This document shows, one piece after another, positions 43,417-51,415 of a stretch of 64,000 nucleotides of DNA. The DNA is from Streptomyces ferrugineus (GTDB lineage: Bacteria > Actinomycetota > Actinomycetes > Streptomycetales > Streptomycetaceae), in assembly GCF_015160855.1 (NCBI RefSeq), contig NZ_CP063373.1, positions 5,394,001-5,458,000 on the forward strand. The letters are read 5' to 3'. Position numbers and translations under genes: made by a program. The notes under the pieces are model-generated. The model was not told the origin of the DNA, did not search any database, and saw nothing but the letters and a program-made list of their open reading frames with translations. How positions within the stretch are numbered: the stretch's first letter is position 1; each line of letters begins with the position of its first letter.

Positions 43417-44130
43417 ATGAGCAAAGGCAAGCCCGTCGTCGTCTACGGGGCCTCCGGCTACACCGGCCGCCTGGTCTGCGAGTACCTCCGCGAGTACCGC
43501 ATCCCCTTCATCGCCGCCGGACGCGACAAGGCCCGCATCCAGGAGTCCTCGACAAGGTCCCCGGGATCGACACCGTGGACCACGAGGTCGTCGAGGTCGA
43601 GCACGCGGTCGGACCGCTGACCGAGTTCTTCGCGGCGCCAAGGTGGTGAGCAACATAGTCGGCCTGTTCATCAAGTACGGGCCGGAGATCGTGGAGGCCG
43701 CCCTCGCAGCCGAATGCCACTACCTCGACACCACGGGCGAGCAAGACTGGGTCCTCGACGCCGAAGCACGGTGGGCGAGCAGTACGCGGAGAAGGGGTTG
43801 ATCCTCTCCCCCGGCGTCGCGCAGATGTACACCACCGGCCAGATCGCGGCCAACATCTGCCTGGAGACCCCCGGCCTGGACACCTTCGACGTCCTGGTGC
43901 TGTGGAAGGGCTTCCCCTACAAGGACTACGTCCGCCCCATGCCGGAGGGCGGAGTCCAGTTCCTGGACAACGCGTGGTACTTCGGCACCGACTTCATCGG
44001 AGTCGTGGTCGTCCGCACTTTACTTGTTCCTCGGCGCTCCCCCATCGACCGTGTCGGCGGCGCCAACCTGATTCAGGGACCGCTACGCGCCGCACGCCAA
44101 GGGCGAGCCGTGCCCGGCGCTCCCAGTTCG
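43417..44130 (+). pseudogene. Saccharopine dehydrogenase-family gene, multiply frameshifted
   Basis: It starts well (KPVVVYGASGYTGRLVCEYL, IPFIAAGRDKARIQE) with the Rossmann motif, then continues in other frames as VPGIDTVDHEVVEVEHAVG, NIVGLFIKYGPEIVEAALAA, CHYLDTTGEQDWVLDAEA, and YAEKGLILSPGVAQMYTTGQ, IAANICLETPGLDTFDVLVL. At least three frameshifts and a truncated end. The intact homologues are about 380 aa saccharopine dehydrogenase-like or trans-acting enoyl reductase proteins. Confidence 0.85.
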
Positions 44131-44145
44131 TCGACCGGCCGCCGG

Positions 44146-44718
44146 TCAGTCAGCGGGCAAGCCGAACCAGCGGAGGAGTACGGGTCGTGCGTCGGCGGGG
44201 GCGTCCTCGGGTCCTCGGGCATAGCGCGCGAGCAGGGCCAGATAGTCGTCATGGAACTGGTCCAGCTCACCCTTCGTGAGGTGGATGAGGCTGCGTGAAC
44301 CCCGCATCCAGCCTTCGGACTCTGCCTGTCCGGCGGTGAACTGCCGGGCGAGTTCGACGTCCTCCTCCATCCTCATCCGGTCCAGCTCGGCCGACATGGC
44401 GCGCTCGGCCTCCGTCAGCTCACCCTGCGGCGGTCTGCGGATGTCGAGGCCACGCACCCCGCGCCACCAGCGCTCCCGCCCGGAAGAGCGCTCGGGGATG
44501 TCCTCGATGAGGCCGCTGCGCTCCAGCATGCGCAGGTGGTAGCTGAGCGTCCCGGTGTTCTCGCCGAGGGCGGCGGCCAGGGTGGTTGAGGTGGCCGGGC
44601 CCGTCGCAGCGAGGTGGCGCAGTATCCGCAGACGCAGTGGGTGCGCGAGGGCCTTGAGCACCTCAGGGCTGTCGACCGTGCGCCGCTCCGCGCCTTCCGC
44701 TCTCCGCTCGTTCGTCAT
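44146..44718 (-). CDS. ArsR-type winged-helix transcriptional regulator
   Basis: About 190 aa. Its HTH is SPEVLKALAHPLRLRILRHL, TSTTLAAALGENTGTLSYHL and RMLERSGLIEDIPE (HTH_20/ArsR type). The C-terminal half (EEDVELARQFTAGQAESEGW, ELDQFHDDYLALLARYA) is the long form typical of actinobacterial regulators. It is divergent from the secreted-protein gene over an operator with three related half-sites that it probably binds. Confidence 0.9.
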   Translation of the reverse strand: MTNERRAEGAERRTVDSPEVLKALAHPLRLRILRHLAATGPATSTTLAAALGENTGTLSYHLRMLERSGLIEDIPERSSGRERWWRGVRGLDIRRPPQGELTEAERAMSAELDRMRMEEDVELARQFTAGQAESEGWMRGSRSLIHLTKGELDQFHDDYLALLARYARGPEDAPADARPVLLRWFGLPAD

Positions 44719-44743
44719 GGCAGCAGTCTATCCGGTAAGCAGG

Positions 44744-44782
44744 GATTTCTCTGCAGACCTTCCTCTGCAGAGAAATCTCTGC
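44744..44782. promoter_or_regulatory. Operator with three TCTCTGC half-sites
   Basis: GATTTCTCTGCAGA and TCTGCAGAGAAATC form a perfect 14-bp inverted repeat with a six-base spacer (44744-44777). The right arm also forms a second palindrome, GCAGAGA-AA-TCTCTGC (44767-44782). The site lies between the ArsR gene and the divergent secreted-protein gene, 14 bp before the latter start. Confidence 0.75.
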
Positions 44783-44795
44783 AATACTCTTGGGC

Positions 44796-45530
44796 ATGAC
44801 GCAGAACCGAGTGACCTCGAATCGCACAGTCCTCCGCTTCACAAGTGCTGCCGCGGGGGCCCTACTTGCCGGACTCGCCCTGGGCGCGGCACCCGCTCAT
44901 GGAGCTGAACGGGCCGCGGACCTGCCCGAGTTCGACTTCTCCGCCTGCCCGACCATCGATGAGCTGCCCGCGGGTGCGGACTCCGGGACCTGGCGCTGCG
45001 AGGTCATGCACGCCACGGGGCATCTGCGCATGGGCACCATCGACGAGCCGCTCACGGAGCCCATGAAGATCACCTTTGCGGAAGGCCGTGTGGGCGGTGA
45101 GTTCCGCCAAGTCTTCGGGGAGATGACCGCTGCGCCAATCCGGGTGGGCGGCACCCCGTTGACCCTGACTCCGCAGTACGGCGGCTACTCGGACTTCCTG
45201 TCCGACGACACTCGGCGCGGCGAGTTCGACATCAAGTTCGCCATAGGCTCGGCGCACGGGCTGCCGGCCCTGCCGTCGTCGAGCTGCTCGGTGGGCAGCG
45301 GTGAGGACGCGGTCCATCTAGTGCTCAAGAACACCGATCCCATGCAGGTGATCTCCAGGGACCCCCTTGTCGCCGCCTTCGGTGCCCAGGACACGGAGTT
45401 CGCCGTCCCGGGCACCAGCGGCTGCGGCCCTCTGAGTCGCGCGCTCAACCGGGTCCTGGGCCTACCGTCCGCGGCGGGGGCGAACGCCTTCGACATGGAT
45501 GTCACGGTGGCCATCCGGCCCTACATATAG
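44796..45530 (+). CDS. Secreted protein of unknown function
   Basis: About 244 aa. A Sec signal peptide (TSAAAGALLAGLALGAAPAH) precedes a mature domain with four cysteines (SACPT, WRCEV, SSCSV, SGCGP) that could form two disulfides. No catalytic motif was recognised. ATG 44796 is close to the operator, so its mRNA leader would be very short. Probably repressed by the ArsR protein. Confidence 0.78.
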   Translation: MTQNRVTSNRTVLRFTSAAAGALLAGLALGAAPAHGAERAADLPEFDFSACPTIDELPAGADSGTWRCEVMHATGHLRMGTIDEPLTEPMKITFAEGRVGGEFRQVFGEMTAAPIRVGGTPLTLTPQYGGYSDFLSDDTRRGEFDIKFAIGSAHGLPALPSSSCSVGSGEDAVHLVLKNTDPMQVISRDPLVAAFGAQDTEFAVPGTSGCGPLSRALNRVLGLPSAAGANAFDMDVTVAIRPYI

Positions 45531-45792
45531 ACCGGTTCGGTCAGCAATTGTCGATATCCCTCAGCCAGTCGGGATCGTTCCGGCCGCGTGAACTGCTCCA
45601 ACGCGGGCGGACTTCCCGACCGATGCGCCGACGTCGGCCTTGCTCGATGACCTGTCGATCGATCCATCGGGAAGGTGCTCCTCCTTGCGCCAAGCCGATC
45701 CACAGGGATTGAGGATTGCCCCAGAGAACCTTCCAGCCAGGGCCTGTTGCGAAAGCGGCTCGTCTGTCAGACCCACCTGGGATGCTCCAAGT
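45531..45792. other. Intergenic region of unclear content
   Basis: About 260 bp between the secreted-protein gene and a VOC gene. Minus-strand frames give short protein-like pieces (ALEQFTRPERSRLAEGYRQL), but I cannot assign them. It may hold IS-derived debris. Confidence 0.35.
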
Positions 45793-46248
45793 ATGGAGAT
45801 GACAGTGCAGCTGACAATCGACTGCTCCGATCCGCAGAGAATGGTGACCTTCTGGGCCGAGGCCCTGGGCTACGTGCCTGAGCCTCCGCCGGGCGGGCAC
45901 GCCACCTGGCGGGCCTACTGGGCGGCCATGGGGGTGCCCGAGGCTGAATTGCCGGCCGGTGCCGGGGACGTTCCGGAGTCGATCGTCGATCCCGCGGGAC
46001 GTGGACCGAGGGTGTGGTTCCAGCAGGTTTCGGAGCCGAAGGTCGCCAAGAACCGGTGGCACTTCGACCTGAAGGTCGGTGGGGGCCGTGACGTCCCACT
46101 GGACGTCCGCACAGAGCGCGTCCAAGCTGCGGTGGAACGGCTGGTCAAAGCCGGTGCCACCGTGCTGCGAATCAAGGATGAGCCGGACATGGGGCTCTAC
46201 GCGGCCGCCATGCAGGACCCCGAGGGCAACGAATTCGACGTCGTCTGA
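45793..46248 (+). CDS. VOC-fold protein (glyoxalase-like)
   Basis: About 151 aa, same subfamily as the protein at 17644-18078: QLTIDCSDPQRMVTFWAEAL, GYVPEPPPGG, VAKNRWHFDLKVGGG and AAMQDPEGNEFDVV. The substrate is unknown. ATG 45793 (or 45799) starts just before the first beta strand; the open frame from 45640 is not supported. Confidence 0.85.
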   Translation: MEMTVQLTIDCSDPQRMVTFWAEALGYVPEPPPGGHATWRAYWAAMGVPEAELPAGAGDVPESIVDPAGRGPRVWFQQVSEPKVAKNRWHFDLKVGGGRDVPLDVRTERVQAAVERLVKAGATVLRIKDEPDMGLYAAAMQDPEGNEFDVV

Positions 46249-46254
46249 GGTCCG

Positions 46255-46810
46255 TTGCGGGCGGAGAGCTTGTCGTACCTCGTGGCCACCGCCCTGTGGC
46301 TCCCAGGTCGGTTGATCCCGCACTCGCCCGCATGGCGCTCGCGGCGATCCACCGCGTTGAAACGCGGCGGCCGGCCGTCCCGGGAGCCGAGCTTCCTGCG
46401 ATTGCGGGTCTGGTCAGCCTTGTATGGGAGGGTGCAGCGGATTCGGATGGCGGCGCAGGTAGGCGAGGTTCTTTCGGGAGGAGTACGCCCGATCGGCGCG
46501 TACTCGATCGGGCGGACGCGTGGCCAGCGCGATCCGATGCGGGGTACGCGTCCAACTTGGTAGTGAACCCGCCACGTGAGCGCCCCAGCCAGTGATCACC
46601 GGGCTCGGCCAGCACTCCGCCCGGCTGTTGCTTCTGCAGGCCACCCTGTTTCCTGGCCCCTGCCGTCGAATGAGGACCCGGTGCCAGATGCCGTCTCGTT
46701 GCCACCGCCGGAACAGATCGTGGATCCGGATCCGGCCCCACGGACCGTACACGACGGGCACATGCGTATCCGTGAGATCTCCCCGCGCCATGAACAACGA
46801 TCATGCATCA
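46255..46810 (-). pseudogene. Decayed IS5-family transposase
   Basis: Minus-strand frames give, in order, YGPWGRIRIHDLFRRWQRDG, AGARKQGGLQKQQPGGVLAE, GDHWLGRSRGGFTTKLDA, RVRADRAYSSRKNLAYLRRH, RKLGSRDGRPPRFNA and RERHAGECGINRPGSHRAVA. This is the classical IS5-type transposase with frameshifts and deletions. It is not functional and lies between a VOC gene and the intact IS. Confidence 0.85.
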
Positions 46811-46876
46811 CTCAAGATCCACTTTCGGTACACATCCTGGCAGTCCGGCCGCTGTCTGGGACAGAAACAGACCTAG

Positions 46877-47712
46877 AGGTTGTCCCGTATGAGGCGTGAG
46901 TTATCCGGTGAGGGCCAGGTTGTGGAGCCGGGCGATGCCCAGCATGGCCTGATGAACACCGTTGCCCTTGAGCCGGCAGTCCCGCAGGATCTTCCAGTTC
47001 TTCAACCGCGCCAGGGCGTGTTCCACCCGGGCTCGCGCCCTGCGGTGGACGGCATTCTCCGCTTCCTGGTGTGGGCTGAGGCGTGTCTGACCTCGTCGTT
47101 TGCGGTGCGGGACGAGCAGGCCGGTGCCTTGGTACCCGCCGTCGGCGATGGTCGGTGCGCCGCGGCAGGCCCGGTCGACGCCGGACTCGGTGAATGCCCG
47201 GCAGTCGTTGCGGCTGCCGGGCAGCGGAAGGCCGATCGCCACGACCAGACGGCTGTTGGCGTCGATAACGACCTGCAGGTTCGTCGAGTAGCGGTAGTTC
47301 TTGCTGGAGGCGGCGATGCTGCGGTCGCGGGTGGGCACGAGGGTGCCGTCGACGATGTAGACGGTGTCTTTGCGCGGCCGACGGGCCGGCGAGATGGCCA
47401 GCAGGGGCGCCAGGTGATCGAGGATGCGGTCGGCCGCAGACTTCGAGACCCCGAACAGCGGCGCCACTTGCCGCAATGTGAGGTTCGTGCGCCAGTACGT
47501 CGCCACCAGCAACACGCGGTTCTCCAGCGGCAGCCGCCAGGGACGGCCGCGCTGAACATCACCACCGCGACGCCGCACCAGAGCCACCAGCCTGGTGAAC
47601 TGCGACTCGGTCAGTCCGGAGAACGGCTCAATCCACTTCGGATCATCCGCTGAGATCACCCCACCCATGCTCAGCCAACGCACCAACTGCCCCACCAGTT
47701 ACGGGACAACCT
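46877..47712 (-). mobile_element. Intact IS5-type insertion sequence, 836 bp
   Basis: Ends are 13-bp perfect inverted repeats (AGGTTGTCCCGTA at 46877-46889 and its complement at 47700-47712), flanked on each side by CTAG (46873-46876 and 47713-47716), the target duplication. One intact transposase gene fills it. Fresh ends and an intact frame point to recent insertion. Confidence 0.93.
46901..47695 (-). CDS. IS5-family transposase
   Basis: About 264 aa. N-terminal region LTESQFTRLVALVRRRGGD, HTH in LTLRQVAPLFGVSKSAADRI, then DDE nuclease: TVYIVDGTLVPTRDRSIAAS (first Asp), VVAIGLPLPGSRNDCRAFTE, TIADGGYQGTGLLVPHRKRR (second Asp), and ARARVEHALARLKNWKILRD (Glu). All motifs are intact. The start is GTG 47695, just inside the terminal repeat. 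Confidence 0.93.
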   Translation of the reverse strand: MGQLVRWLSMGGVISADDPKWIEPFSGLTESQFTRLVALVRRRGGDVQRGRPWRLPLENRVLLVATYWRTNLTLRQVAPLFGVSKSAADRILDHLAPLLAISPARRPRKDTVYIVDGTLVPTRDRSIAASSKNYRYSTNLQVVIDANSRLVVAIGLPLPGSRNDCRAFTESGVDRACRGAPTIADGGYQGTGLLVPHRKRRGQTRLSPHQEAENAVHRRARARVEHALARLKNWKILRDCRLKGNGVHQAMLGIARLHNLALTG

Positions 47713-47765
47713 CTAGTTGATGCCTATCGTCAACGGTGCCAGCGAACATCAGCGAAGGGACCGCG

Positions 47766-48299
47766 ATGCCCGAGCAGAGCAACTCCACGCCGCAGGGCTA
47801 TACGACCGTTGCGCCCTGGGTCGTGACCGACGACACGGGGGCCTTCCTCGACTACGTCACCCAGGTGTTCGGCGGCGAGGAGCTGGGGCGGGTGTCGACC
47901 GAGGATGGCTTGATCGGTCACGGTGAGATCCGAGTCGGCGACACCGTCGTATTGGCCTTCGACCGGCACACCGACTGGCCGGCCATGCCCAGCCTGCTGC
48001 GCGTATTCGTTGCCGACGCGGACGAGGCGTTCTCGCGAGCCGTCGCGGCCGGCGGCCACGTCGTCACGGCTCTGGCGGACAGCGCCTTCGGGCAGCGCGG
48101 AGGGCGCATCAAGGACCCGTTCGGCAACATCTGGTGGGTGGTCAGCCATGTTGAGGACGTCGCTGAGGAGGAGATGTGGAAGCGGCTGCAGGACCCCGTA
48201 TACGCCGAGGCCATGCGCGTGGCTCAGGAGACTCTCGACACCGAGCTCAGCGGTCGACGCCATGGACGCAACAGCGCACCTGTCCGGATGACGCCCTGA
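47766..48299 (+). CDS. VOC-fold PhnB-like protein
   Basis: About 177 aa. YTTVAPWVVTDDTGAFLDYV, TQVFGGEELGRVSTEDGLIG, HGEIRVGDTVVLAFDRHTDW, and IKDPFGNIWWVVSHVEDVAE form a PhnB/YcdJ-type VOC protein with a helical C-terminal extension. Metal ligands of classical glyoxalase are only partly conserved. AAGGGA precedes ATG 47766. The intact IS ends 54 bp upstream, so its original promoter may have been changed. Confidence 0.85.
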   Translation: MPEQSNSTPQGYTTVAPWVVTDDTGAFLDYVTQVFGGEELGRVSTEDGLIGHGEIRVGDTVVLAFDRHTDWPAMPSLLRVFVADADEAFSRAVAAGGHVVTALADSAFGQRGGRIKDPFGNIWWVVSHVEDVAEEEMWKRLQDPVYAEAMRVAQETLDTELSGRRHGRNSAPVRMTP

Positions 48300-48685
48300 G
48301 CGATGAGTCTCTTTTCCAACCTGATTGACGGCGGAGTCAGTTGGACGACGACCTGGATGCCATCACCTTCGCGAGTTCCGGCCCGGCGGCTCACGTCCAG
48401 GGGTACCGGCTTGCCCGACGCGCCGTATCTGCTGACCGCGCGACCGGCCGCCCAGTACGTCGACCACGTAGGCGCTACCAGACCCATGCTCCGGACCAAA
48501 TGAGATGCATGGAAACGGTGTTGCGCGAGAAGACCATGGGCGACTGGCACAGCGCGGCGAAGTCCGCGGGCCGCTGAATACCCGGCTGCAACCGCGGCCG
48601 GGTCGCCCATAGGATCCTCGTTCGAGGCGCTGGCATGGCGCCCTGCCGATAGTCGGCACTCAACGGACCGAGGATGTGTGGCGCA
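48300..48685. other. Intergenic region between VOC genes
   Basis: About 385 bp. Small frames at 48303-48577 lack recognisable motifs. It may contain debris from insertions; nothing firm is seen. Confidence 0.4.
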
Positions 48686-49399
48686 ATGAGCAGCCGACTC
48701 TTCGCAATGTCCTTCGACGCGCACCAGCCCGAACACCTGGCCCATTTCTGGTCCGGCGTCCTGGGCTTGGAGAGAGCCGACGATTCCTACGGCGGGGTCG
48801 CCCTGCTGTCCGGGAACGACGCCGGCTACCGCCTCGGCTTCCGTCCCTCCCGGGCGCAGAAGGTCGCCCAGAACCGGCTGCACTTCGACCTGACCAGTTC
48901 CTCCCTGGAAGACCAGCAGGAGACCGTGGCCAGGGCGCTCGGCCTCGGCGCGCGGCACGCCGACGTCGGACAGGGACCGGACGCGTCGCATGTGGTGCTC
49001 GCCGACCCGGAGGGCAACGAGTTCTGTGTCATCGAGCCGGGCAACAATTTCCTCGCCGACTGCGGCTTCATCGGAGCACTCGCCTGCGATGGTACGCAGG
49101 CCGTGGGCTACTTCTGGAGCGAGGCTCTGGGCTGGCCGCTGGTCTGGGACCAGGGCGAGGAGACCGCCATCCAGTCACCGAACGGCGGTACGAAGATCAC
49201 GTGGGGCGGTCCTCCGCTGATGCCGGACCCGGGCAGGGACCTGCACTTCGATCTCGTGCCGGACGACGATCCGCGGACGGAGGTCGAGCGCCTGCTCTCC
49301 CGCGGGGCGAAACGCCTCGACTCCGCCCACGGCGGGGACGGCACGGTGCTGCTGGCTGACCCCGACGGCAACGCATTCCGCTTGCTCACGCGCCGGTAA
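48686..49399 (+). CDS. Two-domain VOC-fold protein
   Basis: About 237 aa with two VOC domains in tandem. The first has LFAMSFDAHQPEHLAHFWSG, VAQNRLHFDLTSSS and HVVLADPEGNEFCVIEPG; the second has AVGYFWSEALGWPLVWDQGE, DLHFDLVPDDDP and GTVLLADPDGNAFRLLTRR. Each domain contributes HFD and PxGN blocks, so a pseudo-dimeric fold is likely. ATG 48686 is preferred; ATG 48674 adds four residues. Confidence 0.88.
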   Translation: MSSRLFAMSFDAHQPEHLAHFWSGVLGLERADDSYGGVALLSGNDAGYRLGFRPSRAQKVAQNRLHFDLTSSSLEDQQETVARALGLGARHADVGQGPDASHVVLADPEGNEFCVIEPGNNFLADCGFIGALACDGTQAVGYFWSEALGWPLVWDQGEETAIQSPNGGTKITWGGPPLMPDPGRDLHFDLVPDDDPRTEVERLLSRGAKRLDSAHGGDGTVLLADPDGNAFRLLTRR

Positions 49400-49420
49400 A
49401 GCCGGAATCGACGGGAGCCG

Positions 49421-49436
49421 CGGCAAGCGGTTGCCG
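49421..49436. terminator. Short hairpin after the two-domain VOC gene
   Basis: CGGCAA-GCGG-TTGCCG, six-bp stem with a four-base loop, 21 bp after the stop. A weak terminator candidate. Confidence 0.35.
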
Positions 49437-49634
49437 GTGTGCGGGGAGGGAGGCAGAGCGACCGCGACAATCCACTGGGGGCACTCGACGCTCGGTCACA
49501 GTCAGCTGACGACACCGTCGCCGGCATCGCCGCCGGACAGCAGCCCTTCCTCCTCGCACCGCATCGCAGCACCACGGTGCCGTCCGCGCCGCTCCGAGCC
49601 CGACACCGGGCCATCGGCCCCCCGACCCGCCGAC

Positions 49635-49850
49635 TCAGCTCCCCCACACATCCGGGCCGCCGCCGCGCCACTCGATCAGCGCGGACTGCCGTACATATGC
49701 GGGGTCCGCGTCGTCGATGCCCGCCCTGCGCAGGAACTCGGCGATGTCCAGGAGTCCGTACGCCATACCCAGGAAGTGATCGTCCGCGCGCACGCGCCGG
49801 CCGCCGTCCTCGGCGGGCGGGTAGACGACGACGGGCTGCGTGCGTGCCAT
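49635..49850 (-). CDS. Small conserved actinobacterial protein
   Basis: About 71 aa: MARTQPVVVYPPAEDGGRRV, LGMAYGLLDIAEFLRRAGID, then ALIEWRGGGPDVWGS. It matches a small conserved Streptomyces family of unknown function ending in an (I/D)WRGGGPxVW motif. It overlaps the 3' end of the GNAT-HbpS chimera in another frame; the small gene is the credible coding frame in that stretch. Confidence 0.75.
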   Translation of the reverse strand: MARTQPVVVYPPAEDGGRRVRADDHFLGMAYGLLDIAEFLRRAGIDDADPAYVRQSALIEWRGGGPDVWGS

Positions 49851-50677
49851 GGCACCAGAGTGCGGGGTGGGACGCTCATCCGCATGCGGAGTTGGGCAGC
49901 AGAGCCTGCGCGTCGGGGCGAGTGGCTGGGCAGGGTACCGCCGAGGGCGCGCAGCCGGGCAAGCGCGTCACCCGCGTCTGCTCCGGCCTGCGCGAACTTC
50001 TCGTCCAGGGCGCCGGACGGGGATCCCGCGACGCCGATGCCGGCGATCGGTGTGTGGCCAGCGGTGACGGGGACGCCGCCGGCCAGGAACAGGGTGCCGG
50101 GGATGTCCTTCAGGTTCGGGGCCTGCTCCAAGCGCTCGGTGAGCTGGGAGGTGGGGGCGTTCCAGGAGACCGCGGTGAACGCCTTGCGCTCGGCGGACTC
50201 ATCGGCCTGTGGGTCGGCGCTGTCGCCCCGCAGGGTGACGATCGTGTTGCCGTTGCGGTCGACGACGGCGACCGTCACGCGCTGGTGGTCCTTCTGTGCG
50301 GCATCGAGCGCGGCCTGCGCGGCCCTGGTCGCGGCGTCGATCGTGAGCTGGGCAAACCCCAGTTCTCGCCCGGCGGCGATGGTGTGCTCGAACAGCAGGC
50401 GGCCAATCCCCTGGCCGATGACCTGCGGCTCGACGAACATCATGCCCAAGACGCCTGTGGGTGGCCCTCCTTCGAGGGTCGTGAAGCCCAGGATGTGACC
50501 GTCCCTGTCAGCCACCGTGGCTCGTCGCCCTGCGACCTCATTCGGGCCGACGGTGAGCTCGTCTCTGCACGCGTCAAGGAACTCCGCGTCATAACCCCAA
50601 TGCGCCTTGGATCGAAGCGCCAATTCGCTGAGAATCTCGGCTTCCGTCACCCGCGCCGGCCTGATCAGCACGCCCAT
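49676..50677 (-). pseudogene. GNAT acetyltransferase fused to HbpS/GlcG-like domain
   Basis: The first 115 or so residues are a GNAT enzyme truncated before its last strands (RPARVTEAEILSELALRSKA, ILGFTTLEGGPPTGVLGMMF, QVIGQGIGRLLFEHTIAAG). At AQLTIDAATRAAQAALDAAQ the frame becomes a heme-degrading HbpS/GlcG-type domain (VTVAVVDRNGNTIVTLRGDS, DIPGTLFLAGGVPVTAGHTP). LTIDA occurs at this place in both families, so the joint is at a shared motif. The frame then runs past the usual HbpS end into the small gene below in the wrong frame, so the native stop is lost. It may be translated as a hybrid, but is probably a recombination product. ATG 50677 is assumed. Confidence 0.75.
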
Positions 50678-50759
50678 CCACGCCCCCGTCAGATGTAAGT
50701 CTCCCGATCTCCGCACCCCGCAGCCTCATGGAGCAGCACCAGGAGGAAGGAAGAGTGGC

Positions 50760-50961
50760 ATGAGCGGGGCAGGGGGGCGAGCCTGGCGTCGGGACGTATA
50801 TCCGGCTGAACGGCGAGACGGTCGAGGTTGTGGAGCTCGCCGACCTGGCCACGGATATGGAGGTTGTCCTTGAGGACGGGCATGACCGGCTGGTCCGGAT
50901 GTCGCTGCGCGCGCTGCCGACCTCGGATCGGGCCGAGCACGTCCGGGAGAGGCTGGGGTGA
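50760..50961 (+). pseudogene. Small gene with single-base frameshift in a G-run
   Basis: AGGAGGAAGG is followed by ATG 50760 and a G6 run at 50772-50777. Dropping one G gives a clean 66-codon frame: MSGAGGEPGVGTYIRLNGET, VEVVELADLATDMEVVLEDG, and LVRMSLRALPTSDRAEHVRE, ending at TGA 50959-50961. As written it is frameshifted early. The protein has a beta-rich pattern; the family is not recognised. A real mutation and a sequencing error are both possible. Confidence 0.7.
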
Positions 50962-51058
50962 CGGGCTATCGCTGCGGCAGCGAGGATCTATGCATGGCCC
51001 GATGAGCCGCGCCCTCAAGACGCCCCGGGCCCACCGCTGCACCGCGCTGGAGGTGCTG

Positions 51059-51415
51059 TCAGTGCAGCGCGTCGGGGAGGGTGGCGTACAGGTCGAAAGC
51101 GCGGTTCAGGCCGACGAACCGCAGGATTCTCGGGATGCGGTGACCGTCGACGACCAGGCGCAGCTTTCCGCCGCGACGCAGTGTGCGTCTGCGGACGCGG
51201 CACAGCACCCCGAGGCCGCCGCAGTCGATGAAGGTCACGGGGCGCAGGTCCAGTACGAGCAGGGGTTGTCCGGCGGAAGTCAGGACGTCGAGGCGCGCCG
51301 TTACGGTGGGCGCGCTCAGCATGTCGATCTCGCCGTGCAGCTCCACGACCGTGTAGGGGCCGACACTTCGCTCGCGTACGGGTTGGCGTGTCGAGACGTC
51401 AATCATGGCGGTCAC
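51059..51415 (-). CDS. STAS-domain anti-sigma factor antagonist-like protein
   Basis: About 118 aa. YTVVELHGEIDMLSAPTVTA, LLVLDLRPVTFIDCGGLGVL and GGKLRLVVDGHRIPRILRFV form a SpoIIAA-like STAS domain. The phosphorylation site, normally D-S-S-G, reads D-C-G-G, so it lacks a serine and cannot be controlled in the usual way. The start is GTG 51415 or ATG 51406. It overlaps the end of the upstream isomerase-family gene by 17 bp. Confidence 0.88.
   Translation of the reverse strand: MTAMIDVSTRQPVRERSVGPYTVVELHGEIDMLSAPTVTARLDVLTSAGQPLLVLDLRPVTFIDCGGLGVLCRVRRRTLRRGGKLRLVVDGHRIPRILRFVGLNRAFDLYATLPDALH

Noticed and set aside
48303..48577. Small plus-strand frames between VOC genes
   Set aside because: No motif, and composition is unlike that of neighbouring genes.
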